Shown here in pieces: positions 53,259-63,596 of a stretch of DNA of 64,000 nucleotides. Both the position numbers and the translations under genes were made by a program. Source of the stretch: Maniola hyperantus (lineage: Eukaryota > Arthropoda > Insecta > Lepidoptera > Nymphalidae); NCBI RefSeq assembly GCF_902806685.2, contig NC_048542.1:5750533-5814532 (forward strand), in the 5' to 3' direction. The first letter of the stretch is position 1. Each line of letters opens with the position of its first letter. Below the pieces are notes generated by a model. That model did not search any database and had not been told where the DNA came from. It was given only the letters and a program-made list of their open reading frames with translations.

Positions 53259-55972
53259 ATGGCAAATAAAAAAGAGAAAGTGAGTAAACGCAAAAAGCGG
53301 CCGTACACTGCTAAACATTCAGAAACTATGATAAACTTAGCGGTGGAAGCATTAAAAAAGAAGACAATGTCGTCATACGATGCAGAAAAAGCCTTTGGCA
53401 TACCTCGCCGAACTTTATTGGACAAGCTGCATAATAAACACCCTAAGAGACCAGGATGCCCAACAAGACTTACCGATCAGGAGGAAGATGAAACAATAAA
53501 AGTTTTAATTGCAGCCGCCGATTATGGCAGTCCTTTGACTCTTTTGGATTTGAGAATTGTCGTATACAGGTGATGTTTGAAATATTTTGTATCAAGAGAT
53601 TTATTGAATTAAGGCATCTACTACATTATTCATTTCTATTAGTATTGGAAAATAATGATAGTTGGGTTGAGAGTAATATATTTTACATTTTCAGATATTT
53701 GGAGGGCAATGGACGACTTTCAATTTTTAATAACAAATTACCTGGAAAGAAGTGGGCATACTCTTTTATAAAAAGAAACAAACCTAAATTAACCCACAGA
53801 GTGATCCAAAACATAAAAAGGAGCCGAGCAGAAAAAAGTCCCGATGAAATGAGAGATTACTTCACAAATTTAAAATCATCACTAGAAGGCGTCCCTAGTG
53901 AAAATATTTTAAATTACGATGAGACAAACTTGACAGATAATCCTGGGGTCCAAAAATGTTTGTTCAGAAGAGGAATTAAGTACCCCGAAAGGGTGTTAAA
54001 CTATACGAAGGGGGCTATATCTATAATGTTTGCAATAACTGCAGCAGGAGAATGTCTTCCTCCATACGTTGTGTATAAGGCGGAACATTTATATACACAA
54101 TGGACACTTAATGGACCTAAAGGAACCAGATTCAACCGTTCTAAATCGGGATGGTTTGACAGCCATTTATTCGAAGATTGGTTTGAAAGTATGATTTTAC
54201 CATGGGCTCAAAATAAACCTGGTAAGAAAGTTTTGATTGGTGATAACCTAGCGTCCCACATAAACGTCAAAATTGTAAAATATTGTGAACAAAATGATAT
54301 ATGTTTCATATTTTTACCCCCAAATTCAACACATTTAACCCAACCCTTGGATGTATGCTATTTTGGTCCCTTAAAAAAACTATGGAGGGAAATTCTATTA
54401 AACTACAAAATAAAAAACCCGAGAGAAGCAACAATTCACAAGGGACATTTTCCAAATCTACTCAAACAACTAGTGGAAAAACTTAACGAAAAAAATCATA
54501 ACATAATCAGTGGATTTAAAAGCACTGGCATTGTGCCATTCAACCCCGACAAAGTAATTAGTAAAATGGCAGGTTCAAACCAACAAACGATGACATATAC
54601 TATTGACAATGCATTATTAGACTGGCTGAAGGAGACTCGCAGTGCAGATCCTAATAAAAAAGTACGAAACAAGAAATTAGATGTGCCACCGGGCAAATCG
54701 GTTTGCGAAAAAGATTTTAAAGATTTAACAACTCAACAAAAATTAGTAAAAACAGGAAAAAGAAATAAAAGGCAAAAAGAAAAAAAACTTAAAACTGTGC
54801 AGGTAAATTCTGACTCATTGCTGCAGCCATTGCTAATGCAAAAAAATCCTGAAAGCCTCAAAAACTTGTGTATCAGGAGTGTCAATACTTACTTACTTCC
54901 ATATAAGCAAAATGCTGAGGTATCCTTGTCGCAAGAATCAAATGTTAAATATTTGGGTGAACTTTCAAGGAATGATAAAGAAAATATGCCATTCATTGAC
55001 ATAATCCCAGACTGCCTACTTCAATATAAGCAAAATGCTGAGGCATCCTCGTCGCAAGAATCAAATGTTAAATATTTGGGTGAAATTTCAAGGAATGATA
55101 AAGAAAATATGCCATTTATTGACGTAATCCCAGACTGCCTTAAAACAAACCAAACAAAAATTATTATAACCTCTGATGTCATTATCGAAGCTGGGCCGTC
55201 TCAGAAAATACTGCAGAATAAGAAAGGAAACAGGAATTTGAAAAAGAAAGGGGTTACAACAATCACACGGTCTGCCTTACACATGAAACTAGTCCCAATT
55301 AAAAAGAGACAAAGAGTAGTAGCTGAACAAAGAAAAGTCCTAAAAGAAATAACACAAGAAACAGAAGAAGAGGAAGAAGAAATGACAGATACTGTTGAAA
55401 AGGAACCAAATGATGAAATTAAAGAAAGAAAAAGTCGAGAAACTACTAAAGCAAAAAAGAAGATGCAAAAGCACACATCTGTGAAACGAAGAAAGAAGAG
55501 ATCTAGTAGTCAATCTAGCTTAACAACTGACATTGAAATGAAAATAGATGATACGGATGATTCAGAATATGAAACAATGGACGATTTCATCGCGACCTGC
55601 CAAAAAGAAGAACAAGAAAACATAGAACCATCAATACACTACGGAATTTCTGACATTGAATACTTCACAGAAAGTGATAATAAATTAAAAACAGACTCCT
55701 GGATTTTAGCTCAATTTGTTACAAAAAAGAGTGTGAAGCACTTCGTAGGAAAAGTAATATCAATAAAAAATAACATTCCTGAGGTCAAATTTCTGAGAAA
55801 AAAGAAGGAATCGAAAGTTAACCGAGGATCAGTTTTTACTTACCCTACAGTTGATGATATTTGGCCTATGAAGCATTTAGATGATATTATTTTAGTACTG
55901 CCTGAGCCAAAAATTTGTCGACGAGGTCAAATCATATTTAATATCGACTTGAGTAATTACAACGTACAATAG
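53259..55972 (+). CDS. pogo/Tigger-like DDE transposase, 862 aa
   Basis: Two exons (53259-53569 and 53695-55972) join by a GT-AG intron in phase 2. Residues about 20-75 hold a psq-type helix-turn-helix (MSSYDAEKAFGIPRRTLLDKL), followed by a CENP-B-like DNA-binding part (GNGRLSIFNNKLPGKKWAYSF). The DDE_1 catalytic core has Asp179 (NYDETNL), Asp287 (IGDNLASH) and Asp323 (THLTQPLDV). The last two are separated by 35 residues, i.e. DD35D. Beyond residue 400 is a long basic and acidic tail with a 41-residue tandem duplication (54901-55146) and a final conserved-looking block (KHFVGKVISIKNNIPEVKFL ... DIILVLPEP). The enzyme would cut and paste the element at TA in the nucleus. The start is the ATG at 53259 (ACTCATAATGG). 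The family is often domesticated, but intact ends here argue for a transposon gene. Confidence 0.9.
54901..55146 (+). repeat. 123-bp in-frame tandem duplication in the transposase gene
   Basis: ATATAAGCAAAATGCTGAGG begins at 54901 and again at 55024. Each unit is 41 codons (YKQNAE..., SQESNVKYLGE, SRNDKENMPFID, IPDCL). The copies differ at only a few bases, so the duplication is recent. Confidence 0.85.
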
Positions 55973-56975
55973 TTATTTTACTTATACTATTTTCATGAAA
56001 ATGAATGCCTCATTATATTATTTTTAGTTCTTATGTCTTTGACTGACCTGATTATTAGTAATTGTTGAGTTTATATTTTAAGAATTGTAAGTCAAATATT
56101 GTACCTTGATTCTGTTTTTTTTTTGATAACTGTTTTTTGTTACTATACTATTAAGCTAGAAGCAACTGATTACTAAATATTTGTATTTTTATGTCTATGC
56201 TTGACCGAGTCTGATTTAATGTCTAAGAATAATAAATAATACTATTATGAATAAGAATTTGAAGATCATTACGAGGCAAATTTTTTAACATTCCCTTTGT
56301 TTTTGATAACATTTAATCTACCATTTAGCTTCAAAATAAGGATTAAATTATAATATGAGCTTTTATGTCGAACTGACCTAGTTGAGTCTGATTTTATTAT
56401 TTATTATAAAAAAATGGAAATATTGTTTTTACGACTTTTTTGATTAAATATTTTAGGCGCCTACAATAAAAATATTTAAAATTAAAAAAACCTTTTTGCT
56501 CAAGCCATCACCCCTCTTTATTTTGCAGTGAGGTAAGTTAACATGATTTTTGGCAGCCCTATCAGCGTTATAACTAAAGTATGCAACTGACTTCAGAACG
56601 CTACTTATCTTCGCCTACTATACATTTTTTTCAAAAACCTAGTCTATAATGCTTTAGTAAGGTTTATATTCGACTGTGACATTTTAAATTGCTTAGACTT
56701 GTTGTACTATGACGTTTTTCATACAATTGTTTAATAATTGATGCTATGGCGTGATGTAGGCGAAGTTAGGCAAACACACCCATACTTCGCCTAATCACTT
56801 TGTGATCGAATTTTCCACCTTACTTCACTTGTTTTAAGACAGATTTTTGTCCTGTACAATAGCTTTGGTCCGAAAAAGTACTTTTATCATTCAGTGTTGC
56901 CAAATAACTTTCTAGTTTTAGCGCCAACTTCAAAATTATGTCAAAACCCAGGCGAAGTTACGAGTCACGACGGTA

Positions 56976-57099
56976 CATATTTTCAAAAGCTGATTTGATT
57001 GACCCTTTGGTTCGCTCAGGTGGAATTTCTGAAAATATTTTCTTATTTCTTAACGGGGGGCAGGCGCACAGTTCACGACAGCTATCTAGGAATTTTTAG
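56976..57099. other. Short spacer
   Basis: No feature identified. Confidence 0.3.
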
Positions 57100-57420
57100 C
57101 CTTTTTAGGGGATCCGTACCGGAAGGGTGCCAGATGGAGTCTGAACTCTATTAGGCACAACTAAGTACTAGACTTCGCTGTCCGTCCGCCGTCCGTCTGT
57201 CTGTTAGCGGGCTGTATCTCGTGAACCGTATTACGTAGAGAGTTGAAATTTTCACAGAATGTGTATTTCTATTGACCTCATAACAACAAATAACAAGTAG
57301 GTAAGTATTTCAAAATGACCGCCAAGAAAATTAAAAATTAAAATGTGTTATTTTTTTATACGATGGTACGGAACCCTTCGTATGCGAGTCTGACTGATGA
57401 CTCGCACTTGACCAGAAACC
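57100..57420. mobile_element. Non-autonomous element, CCGGCCAAGTG family, reverse copy
   Basis: AGGGGATCCGTACCGGAAGGG, CCGTCCGCCGTCCGTCTGTCTG, then GGTACGGAACCCTTCG, GCGAGTCTGACTGATGACTCGCACTTGACC. The right terminal CCGG is degraded. Confidence 0.6.
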
Positions 57421-57741
57421 AGCTATCTTGGCGCGTGGTGAAAATCGGAACTAACATTGCCGATGCGTAGACTGAGTAAAAAATCTAGACAAAGGAACGT
57501 TTGCTTTCTCATTCACACTAAAAAGAGAGCACAGATAAAGTTACTAATGTGATAAACAGAGACGCAGCTAACCTATTTTTGTCCCTCATCGTGTAACCGA
57601 TTATTTTCAAGGAATACAACTTTAGTTGCAAAACAAACTTTGAGAATTCGTGGTGTCATTGTATTTCTAATTAGTTATTTACTTTTTTTCACATAAAAAA
57701 CGTTTAATACGAATATTGTTGAGCGGTTTATACAAATACTA

Positions 57742-57957
57742 CGCTATACCCGCGACTTCGTCCGCGTGGATTTAGGTTTTTGAAAATCCTGTGAGAACTC
57801 TTCAATTATTTTCCGGGATAAAAATTAGCCTATGTCCTTCCCCTGGATGCAAACTATCTCTGTACCAAATTTCGTTAAAATCGGTTGAATGGTTGAGCCG
57901 TGAAAAGCTAGCAGACAGACAGACACACTTTTGCATTTATTATATTAGTATGGATTG
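57742..57957 (-). repeat. Helitron-like repeat, family A, complete reverse copy
   Basis: ATACCCGCGACTTCGTCCGCGTGGATTTAGG, TTTCCGGGATAAAAATTAGCC, ATGTCCTTCCCCTGGATGC, AAATTTCGTTAAAATCGGTTGAATGG, GTGAAAAGCTAGCAGACAGACAGACACAC and TTTTGCATTTATTATATTAGTATGGA. This is the best guide to the family's full length, about 215 bp. Confidence 0.75.
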
Positions 57958-58233
57958 ACTACTAAACAATGGTAATTGTCGTGTTATTCATCGTTACGTC
58001 GTGCTATTGCTATCTCACACGCGGTTACACCAAGGTTACACCGTAGTTTAGTCTGGCTTTTTTAATCAGTCTACGCCGTCATGTGTCTCGTTTGAATATT
58101 CTAAGAAGCCTTTGTAAGGCTAAACCACAGAAAAACACAGTCAGTGTAGTCATATTGTAGTATATACTCTTTGAAACCACCTTTGAACACAGTATTATTA
58201 TACTCTGTGGAAAAACAGTTGAAAAACTTGTGA
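57958..58233. other. Spacer, probable upstream region of the 63597 gene
   Basis: Before the LINE inserted, this sequence lay about 0.2-0.5 kb upstream of the ATG at 63597. It ends in the left target duplication AAACTTGTGA (58224-58233), repeated at 63381-63390. Confidence 0.5.
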
Positions 58234-58355
58234 GAGACTTGCGTTTTTGGCGGGAAACGCGAAGTGCGCTTTTTAATTGAAAATTGTTAAAAATATAGTT
58301 TTTGAGTGTAAATAGTACATTATTTTGTAAATAGTTTTCGTTAAACTGTGGTACA

Positions 58356-59450
58356 ATGCCGTCAGATAGTGACGGCTGTGATTTGGAACCAGCAGCGGGC
58401 AAAAAGAGGAAGAAAATGCAAAAGGAGAAACCCTTTGAAAGTGATGGTGCAAAATACAAACCATTTATAAAACCAGGGTATCGCCGGGCGTACGGCGATA
58501 CTAGTACCAATTCAGAATTCCCTGTATACGTAGAAAGCACAGAAGATATCAAACTAGGAAACAAAAATCCCCTAGTGGTATCCAAATATTTTAAACAAGT
58601 AAAAGGTGTAAGTGAAAGTAGGCGCATAAACGCTACTAAAATTATGCTTGTCTTCAAACAAGCGACAGCGGCTAATGACTTTTTGAAGCACGAGTGCCTT
58701 TCAGTTTATAAACTTCGAGCGTTCATCCCGGCGTCCTCTGTGGAAAGGGTAGGGGTGGTTAGGTTTATTCCAAAAGAATCTAGCAATCAGGAACTATTCA
58801 ATAAACTCTCCTCGGAAAGTGAAGTAATAGGTGTAAAGAGATTTTTGAAAAAAGTGGGAGAGGAGCTAATTCCTCTCTCCACTATCAGTGTAATTTTCAG
58901 CGGTACTAGTCTACCGCAGTATATTTATTTGGACAACTGGAGATACAAAGTTTTCACTTATGTTCCTCCTTTGATGCAATGTTTTAAATGTATGAAATTT
59001 AACCATTATGGGAAAATTTGTAAAAATCAGCAAATATGCTCACGGTGCGCTGGTGAGCACCATTACAAGGACTGCACGGCGGATACACTGAAGTGCAGCA
59101 ATTGTGGGGGTGCGCATCTTGCAATATCAAAAACGTGTCCTGTAAAGGCAGCGAGAATGGAGAGGAACAAAAAAGAAACCTACTCAAAAGTAGTTCAAAT
59201 AAGTAGTGCGAGTTTCCCTCCACTCCCAAAGCCTCAGAGCCCTCAGACATATGAAAAAAACCAAACTACATACTCACAGCCTAAGCAAACTACACAGACA
59301 AAGACAGAAATTTCACACAATGATATTGTAAATAACTCTAAGCTTTTAGGAGCCATAGTAAACACTTTGGTTACAATAGGGAACTCTAATAATATTAAGA
59401 CTACTAATCAAATCAAAGAAACATTTTTAGAACATTTAAGTAAAATATAA
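58356..59450 (+). CDS. LINE ORF1, gag-like zinc-knuckle protein
   Basis: An intact 364-aa frame. The N-terminus is basic (KKRKKMQKEK, candidate nuclear signal). The middle (ESTEDIKLGNKNPLVVSKYF ... RRINATKIMLVFKQATAAND) fits the RRM-like part of insect gag-like ORF1s. Three zinc knuckles lie at about 208-262: CFKCMKFNHYGKIC (C-x2-C-x4-H-x4-C), CSRCAGEHHYKDC and CSNCGGAHLAISKTC. It should bind element RNA and form the RNP. The stop TAA and ORF2 ATG overlap as TAATG at 59448-59452. Such overlap is known to permit termination-reinitiation in the silkworm LINE SART1; use of it here is inferred. Confidence 0.93.
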   Translation: MPSDSDGCDLEPAAGKKRKKMQKEKPFESDGAKYKPFIKPGYRRAYGDTSTNSEFPVYVESTEDIKLGNKNPLVVSKYFKQVKGVSESRRINATKIMLVFKQATAANDFLKHECLSVYKLRAFIPASSVERVGVVRFIPKESSNQELFNKLSSESEVIGVKRFLKKVGEELIPLSTISVIFSGTSLPQYIYLDNWRYKVFTYVPPLMQCFKCMKFNHYGKICKNQQICSRCAGEHHYKDCTADTLKCSNCGGAHLAISKTCPVKAARMERNKKETYSKVVQISSASFPPLPKPQSPQTYEKNQTTYSQPKQTTQTKTEISHNDIVNNSKLLGAIVNTLVTIGNSNNIKTTNQIKETFLEHLSKI

Positions 59451-62400
59451 TGGATTCTCACCTAACTATTGTGCAGCATAATATCCAAAGTATTAACAAT
59501 AAGAAACCCTTGGTTAAAACATTTTTGGAACAACATAATATTGATATTTTGCTATTAAATGAGACCTGGCAAAAAAATACAAGTAATCCTATTAGATTTT
59601 CAGGATATAATTTTGTAGGAAAAAATGCAAATAATGAACATGGTGGAGTAGGCATTTGATTAAAAAATACATTAAAATATAAAATATTGCCAACACAATT
59701 TTATCAAGATGTCCAGTCCATAGCAATTTCTCTAGAAACTAATATAGGTTCCGTGTCGATTCTATGTGTTTATTGTCCACCTAAAAATAAAAATAACAAT
59801 TATTGTAGAATTAATAAACTTAAAAATATTATTGCTAGCTTACCAAAACCTTGTATAGTCTCAGGAGATTTTAACGCGCATCATATTGCTTTTGGGTGCA
59901 ATTGTACAAATTCAAGAGGCAAAACATTGTTTGAAATTTTTGATGAACATGACCTATGCCTGTTAAACACAGGTGTATCTACTACAGTACAAAGACCTAA
60001 TGCAAATAGCTCTGCTATTGATGTGACAGGGGTGAGTCCCGTACTAGCACCTCTATGTAAATGGTCAGTAGGTGACGATCCTTTGGGTAGTTACCACTAT
60101 CCAACATTTACAAAATTAAGCCTAGTTCCATCTAAATATTCCGTCAATGACAAAGTAGAGAAATTTCTATTTCATAAAGCAGATTGGACCAAATATTATG
60201 CAAAATCAGAGGAGTACTTTAAAGGTATATCTTTTGATGAAAAAGATCCTTCACAGTCGTATGATAAGTTCTGTGAAGTTTTAAATACTCTTAGAAAAGA
60301 ATTCGTTCCTTATGTAAAAATTGAAGGTCCTAGACTTTTTAAAACTCCTGCTCCTTGGTGGGATGAAAACTGTGAAGTTGCTGTTAAAAATTCGAGAGAA
60401 GCTTTACAGTTATATAAAAGAAATGGGTTGTTGGAAAATTACATTAATTATAAACAATTGGATGCACAAAAAAAATTAATAATTAAGGATGCTAAGAAAA
60501 ATAGTTGGTACAAGTTATGTTCAACATTCAATAGATATACTCCTATTACTCGAGTATGGAATTATATGAAAATGTTTAAACGTATTAAAAACCCACCACA
60601 GCATAAAAATGATGTATGGATTCCCGATTTTATTTCAAAATTTAAACATGATAACAATAACACAACGTTAAATACCTCTGTTTTCGAATTTAATAATGAT
60701 TCTGACAAGCATATGTTACTTTTAAAGCCTTTCACTTTTGCAGAATTTAATATAGCACTTAAATCAAGAAAAAACTCTACACCCGGCTTAGATAACATTC
60801 CATATATAATGATTAAAAAATTGCATAAATTAGGTCAATTAGCTTTACTTGATATATTTAATAGGCTATGGGATAATCAATGTGTTCCAGAGAGTTGGAA
60901 GATCCAATGTATAGTACCGATTTTAAAACCTGATAAATCTTCATCTGATTGTAATTCATACAGACCAATATCTCTAACATCATGCATAGGAAAATTATTT
61001 GAACAAATGCTGAAACTGAGATTAGATTATTTTACAGAAAAAAATAAATTATTACCTACATTCCAATACGGTTTCCGAAAAGGAAGAAGTGCTAATGAGA
61101 GTTTGACATCATTTGTATCGGATTTAAGAAGCTGTAAGTTATCAAAAGATGCTGCAGTATGTGTATTTTTGGATATAGAAGGTGCTTATGATAATGTTGA
61201 TTTAAACCAGATTATTACTTCTCTTCATGAAATTGGCATTCCTGGAAAAATGTTAAAATGGCTATCAAATTTTTTAAATAACAGAAAGTTTTATGTTAAG
61301 TATAATAATATACTTCATGGACCTAACTCAACAAGTAAAGGCCTTATGCAAGGTGCATCATTATCTCCAATTTTATACAATTTATATACCTCTCAAATTG
61401 AGAAATATGTAACAACAAAGGATGTAAAAATTTTACAATTTGCAGATGACTTGTTATTATATAGTGTAAATAAAAATGTAGAAATAGCTGTAAATAATGT
61501 TAATTCAGCATTGACTCAGGTGCAAAATTATTACCAAAACACTTTAAAATTAAGTATTAATACCTCTAAAAGTTCATGCATGGTATTTGGTGGACCAGTA
61601 GATGTAAACATTAAATATAATAACTTAGATGTTCCAATTGTAAGAAATAAGAAGTTCTTAGGAGTAATTTTTGATACAAAACTAAAATTCGATGCTCACA
61701 TTAACTACATTTGTAAAAATGCATTAAAAAGCATTAATCTTATTAGATGTTTAGCTGGTACATTTTGGGGTTCAGATCCCAAAGTTTTGACTTTGTTGTA
61801 CAATAGTATGGTTAGAAGTCATTTTGATTATAGTTGTCTTGCGTATATGCAAACTAATCCATCGTTGTTGAAAAAATTGGATGTCATTCAAAATATAGGT
61901 TTGAGAATAATAAGTGGAGCAATGCGGTCTACACCTATTAATTCAATGGAAGTAGAAACATGTATCCCTCCTTTGCCGGTGAGACGTGTTTATTTGGCTG
62001 AAAAGTTTTGTTTGAAGCAACTATTTGCTAACTCTAACTTGGTAAACAAATTATTACTTCCACAGGATTTATTAAAAGTTACTGAAGCATCAATTGAAAC
62101 TCTACAACCTACAGCGGAAGCACTTCTTTCCGGTAAAGGACCTACTATGTCAATGATTATGACTTATATGCATAGTATTGCTAGTAAGATAAATGTGAAT
62201 GACGTTTGGCCTATGTATGATTGCCACTATGATGTAATAAACCTCGAAAATAGAATACACATCACTGATATTAAATCCAATTTAGACTTCCTATTGTTCA
62301 TTGAAGAAAATTGTAAAAATCATTATAGGATATATTCGGATGGTTCTAAAAATGAGAACTTTGTAAGTTCTGCTTTTTATGATTCACAGTTAAAAAAATG

Positions 62401-63223
62401 TAGATCATATAAATTAAACTCTGACTGCAGTGTGTTTACTGCTGAATGCGTGGCCCTGTTCAAGGCATTGGAATATATCAAAGAAGAATTAATGTTTAAA
62501 ATTAATAACTATGTTTTAATAACAGACTCGAAAAGTGTTCTTTTAGCTATAAATAATTTTAATTTTAGTAATTATAAATTAGTTTATATTATTTTCCAAA
62601 TTAAAAATGTACTACTTAATTTAAAACAAAGGGGAATTAATATAGAATTTGTTTGGGTACCCTCCCACAGAGGCATAACAGGAAATGAAGTCGTTGATTC
62701 TGCTACAAGAAAAAGTAATTTTAATGAAGATTGTTCAAGTAGCATCAAGGTGCCATTTACGGATTTATGCAATACAATTAAAATAAGACAAAAGAAATTG
62801 TGGAGTGAAGTGTGGGATGTGACTAATAAAAATAAAGGAAAATGGTATGCGGAAATTCAAAAGGAAATACCAATACAACCATGGTATTTCAAAACGAAGT
62901 GTGAATCTAGAAAATTTACATCATTAATGAATAGACTGAGATTTGGTCACTGTCTGGTGCCAACACACCTGAATAAAATAAAAATACTAAACAGTAAAAA
63001 ATGCAACTATTGTGATTATGAGGAGGCTGATGTTAATCATATGATACTCAAATGTCCAGCTTTTGGCATACAAAGACTTATATTAGCCAGTGATCTAAAC
63101 ACTATAAATATGGAACAAAAACAAAAAATTGATTTTCCCCGCCATGTAAAGGACTTGTTGTGTAAAACGTCATATTTTAAGTCTATTTTTAATTATATAA
63201 GTAATACTATAAATAAAGTGTAA
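59450..63223 (+). pseudogene. LINE ORF2 (endonuclease, RT, RNase H) with one stop
   Basis: 1257 codons in one frame apart from TGA at 59657-59659 (codon 70). Residues 1-220 are an apurinic-like endonuclease: QHNIQSINNK, LLLNETW, CIVSGDFNAHH. The RT core has SYRPISLTSCIGKLFEQMLK, FQYGFRKGRSANES, VFLDIEGAYDNVD, GLMQGASLSPILYNLYT and the catalytic LQFADDLLLY. RNase H follows with IYSDGS, FTAECVALFKAL, LITDSKSVL and VPSHRGITGNEVVDS, carrying the expected D, E, D and D. A CCHC-like CNYCDYEEADVNHMILKC ends it. The stop falls after GGVGI in the endonuclease, separating a 69-residue piece from the rest. Without it this would be a full enzyme for target-primed retrotransposition; as read, it is defective. 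Confidence 0.93.
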
Positions 63224-63352
63224 AAACGTTAGACTAATTAGTTATAAGCAATTTTGTATTTTTAGAATAATATTTAGTTATAAGCAATTTTGTATTTTAG
63301 AATTTGTAAATTTTTGAAAGGCCTTAAAGGACTGTTATCCAGGGCCGTAAAA

Positions 63353-63383
<31 letters not shown>

Positions 63384-63390
63384 CTTGTGA

Positions 63391-63596
63391 AGTTTGAAAG
63401 TTATATTTCAGGAAGTTTTTGTGGTTTTTGATCATAGTTTTTGATACAAAAATGAAACAAGAAATACAAAATAATGTACCTACTTCTTTTCTTATAATGG
63501 TTTAAAGAGTTGTTAAAATTTCGGCTGAACTGTATTAAATTGATTTTCATTTGATATAGAGTTTTCCGTTTTTGATAAACGTTTGATTGTGCCACA
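63391..63596. other. Presumed 5' flank or 5' UTR of the next gene
   Basis: 206 bp between the LINE poly(A)/target duplication and the ATG at 63597. AT-rich; no clear core promoter motif. Confidence 0.4.

Larger units (their letters stand above)
52549..56975 (+). mobile_element. Complete pogo/Tigger-like DNA transposon, 4.4 kb
   Basis: Terminal inverted repeats start TACCGTCGTGACTCGT at 52549 and end with the complement ACGAGTCACGACGGTA at 56975. Each is 27 bp with two mismatches, and includes the duplicated TA target at each outer end. The motif CTTCGCCTA recurs inside both ends (52586, 56609, inverted at 56757, and 56785) and within the right repeat, as for subterminal transposase-binding sites. 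It contains one spliced transposase gene. Both ends, target duplication and gene are intact, so it looks young and possibly autonomous. Confidence 0.9.
58234..63380 (+). mobile_element. Near-intact I-type non-LTR retrotransposon, ~5.15 kb
   Basis: It has a 5' UTR of about 120 nt, ORF1, ORF2 overlapping by one base, a short 3' UTR with two TTATAAGCAATTTTGTATTTT copies, and a poly(A) of about 20 A. Target duplication AAACTTGTGA flanks it (58224-58233 and 63381-63390); it may be a few bases longer within A runs. RNase H after the RT places it in the I group rather than Jockey. One stop codon in ORF2 is the only visible defect. Confidence 0.92.

Noticed and set aside
53259..55972. Domesticated host transposase gene
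   Set aside because: Intact terminal inverted repeats and TA duplication surround it, so a transposon gene is the simpler reading.
59657..59659. TGA in LINE ORF2 as a programmed readthrough or selenocysteine codon
   Set aside because: No structural signal is evident and it falls where other residues are expected in the endonuclease; a plain nonsense mutation or read error is more likely.
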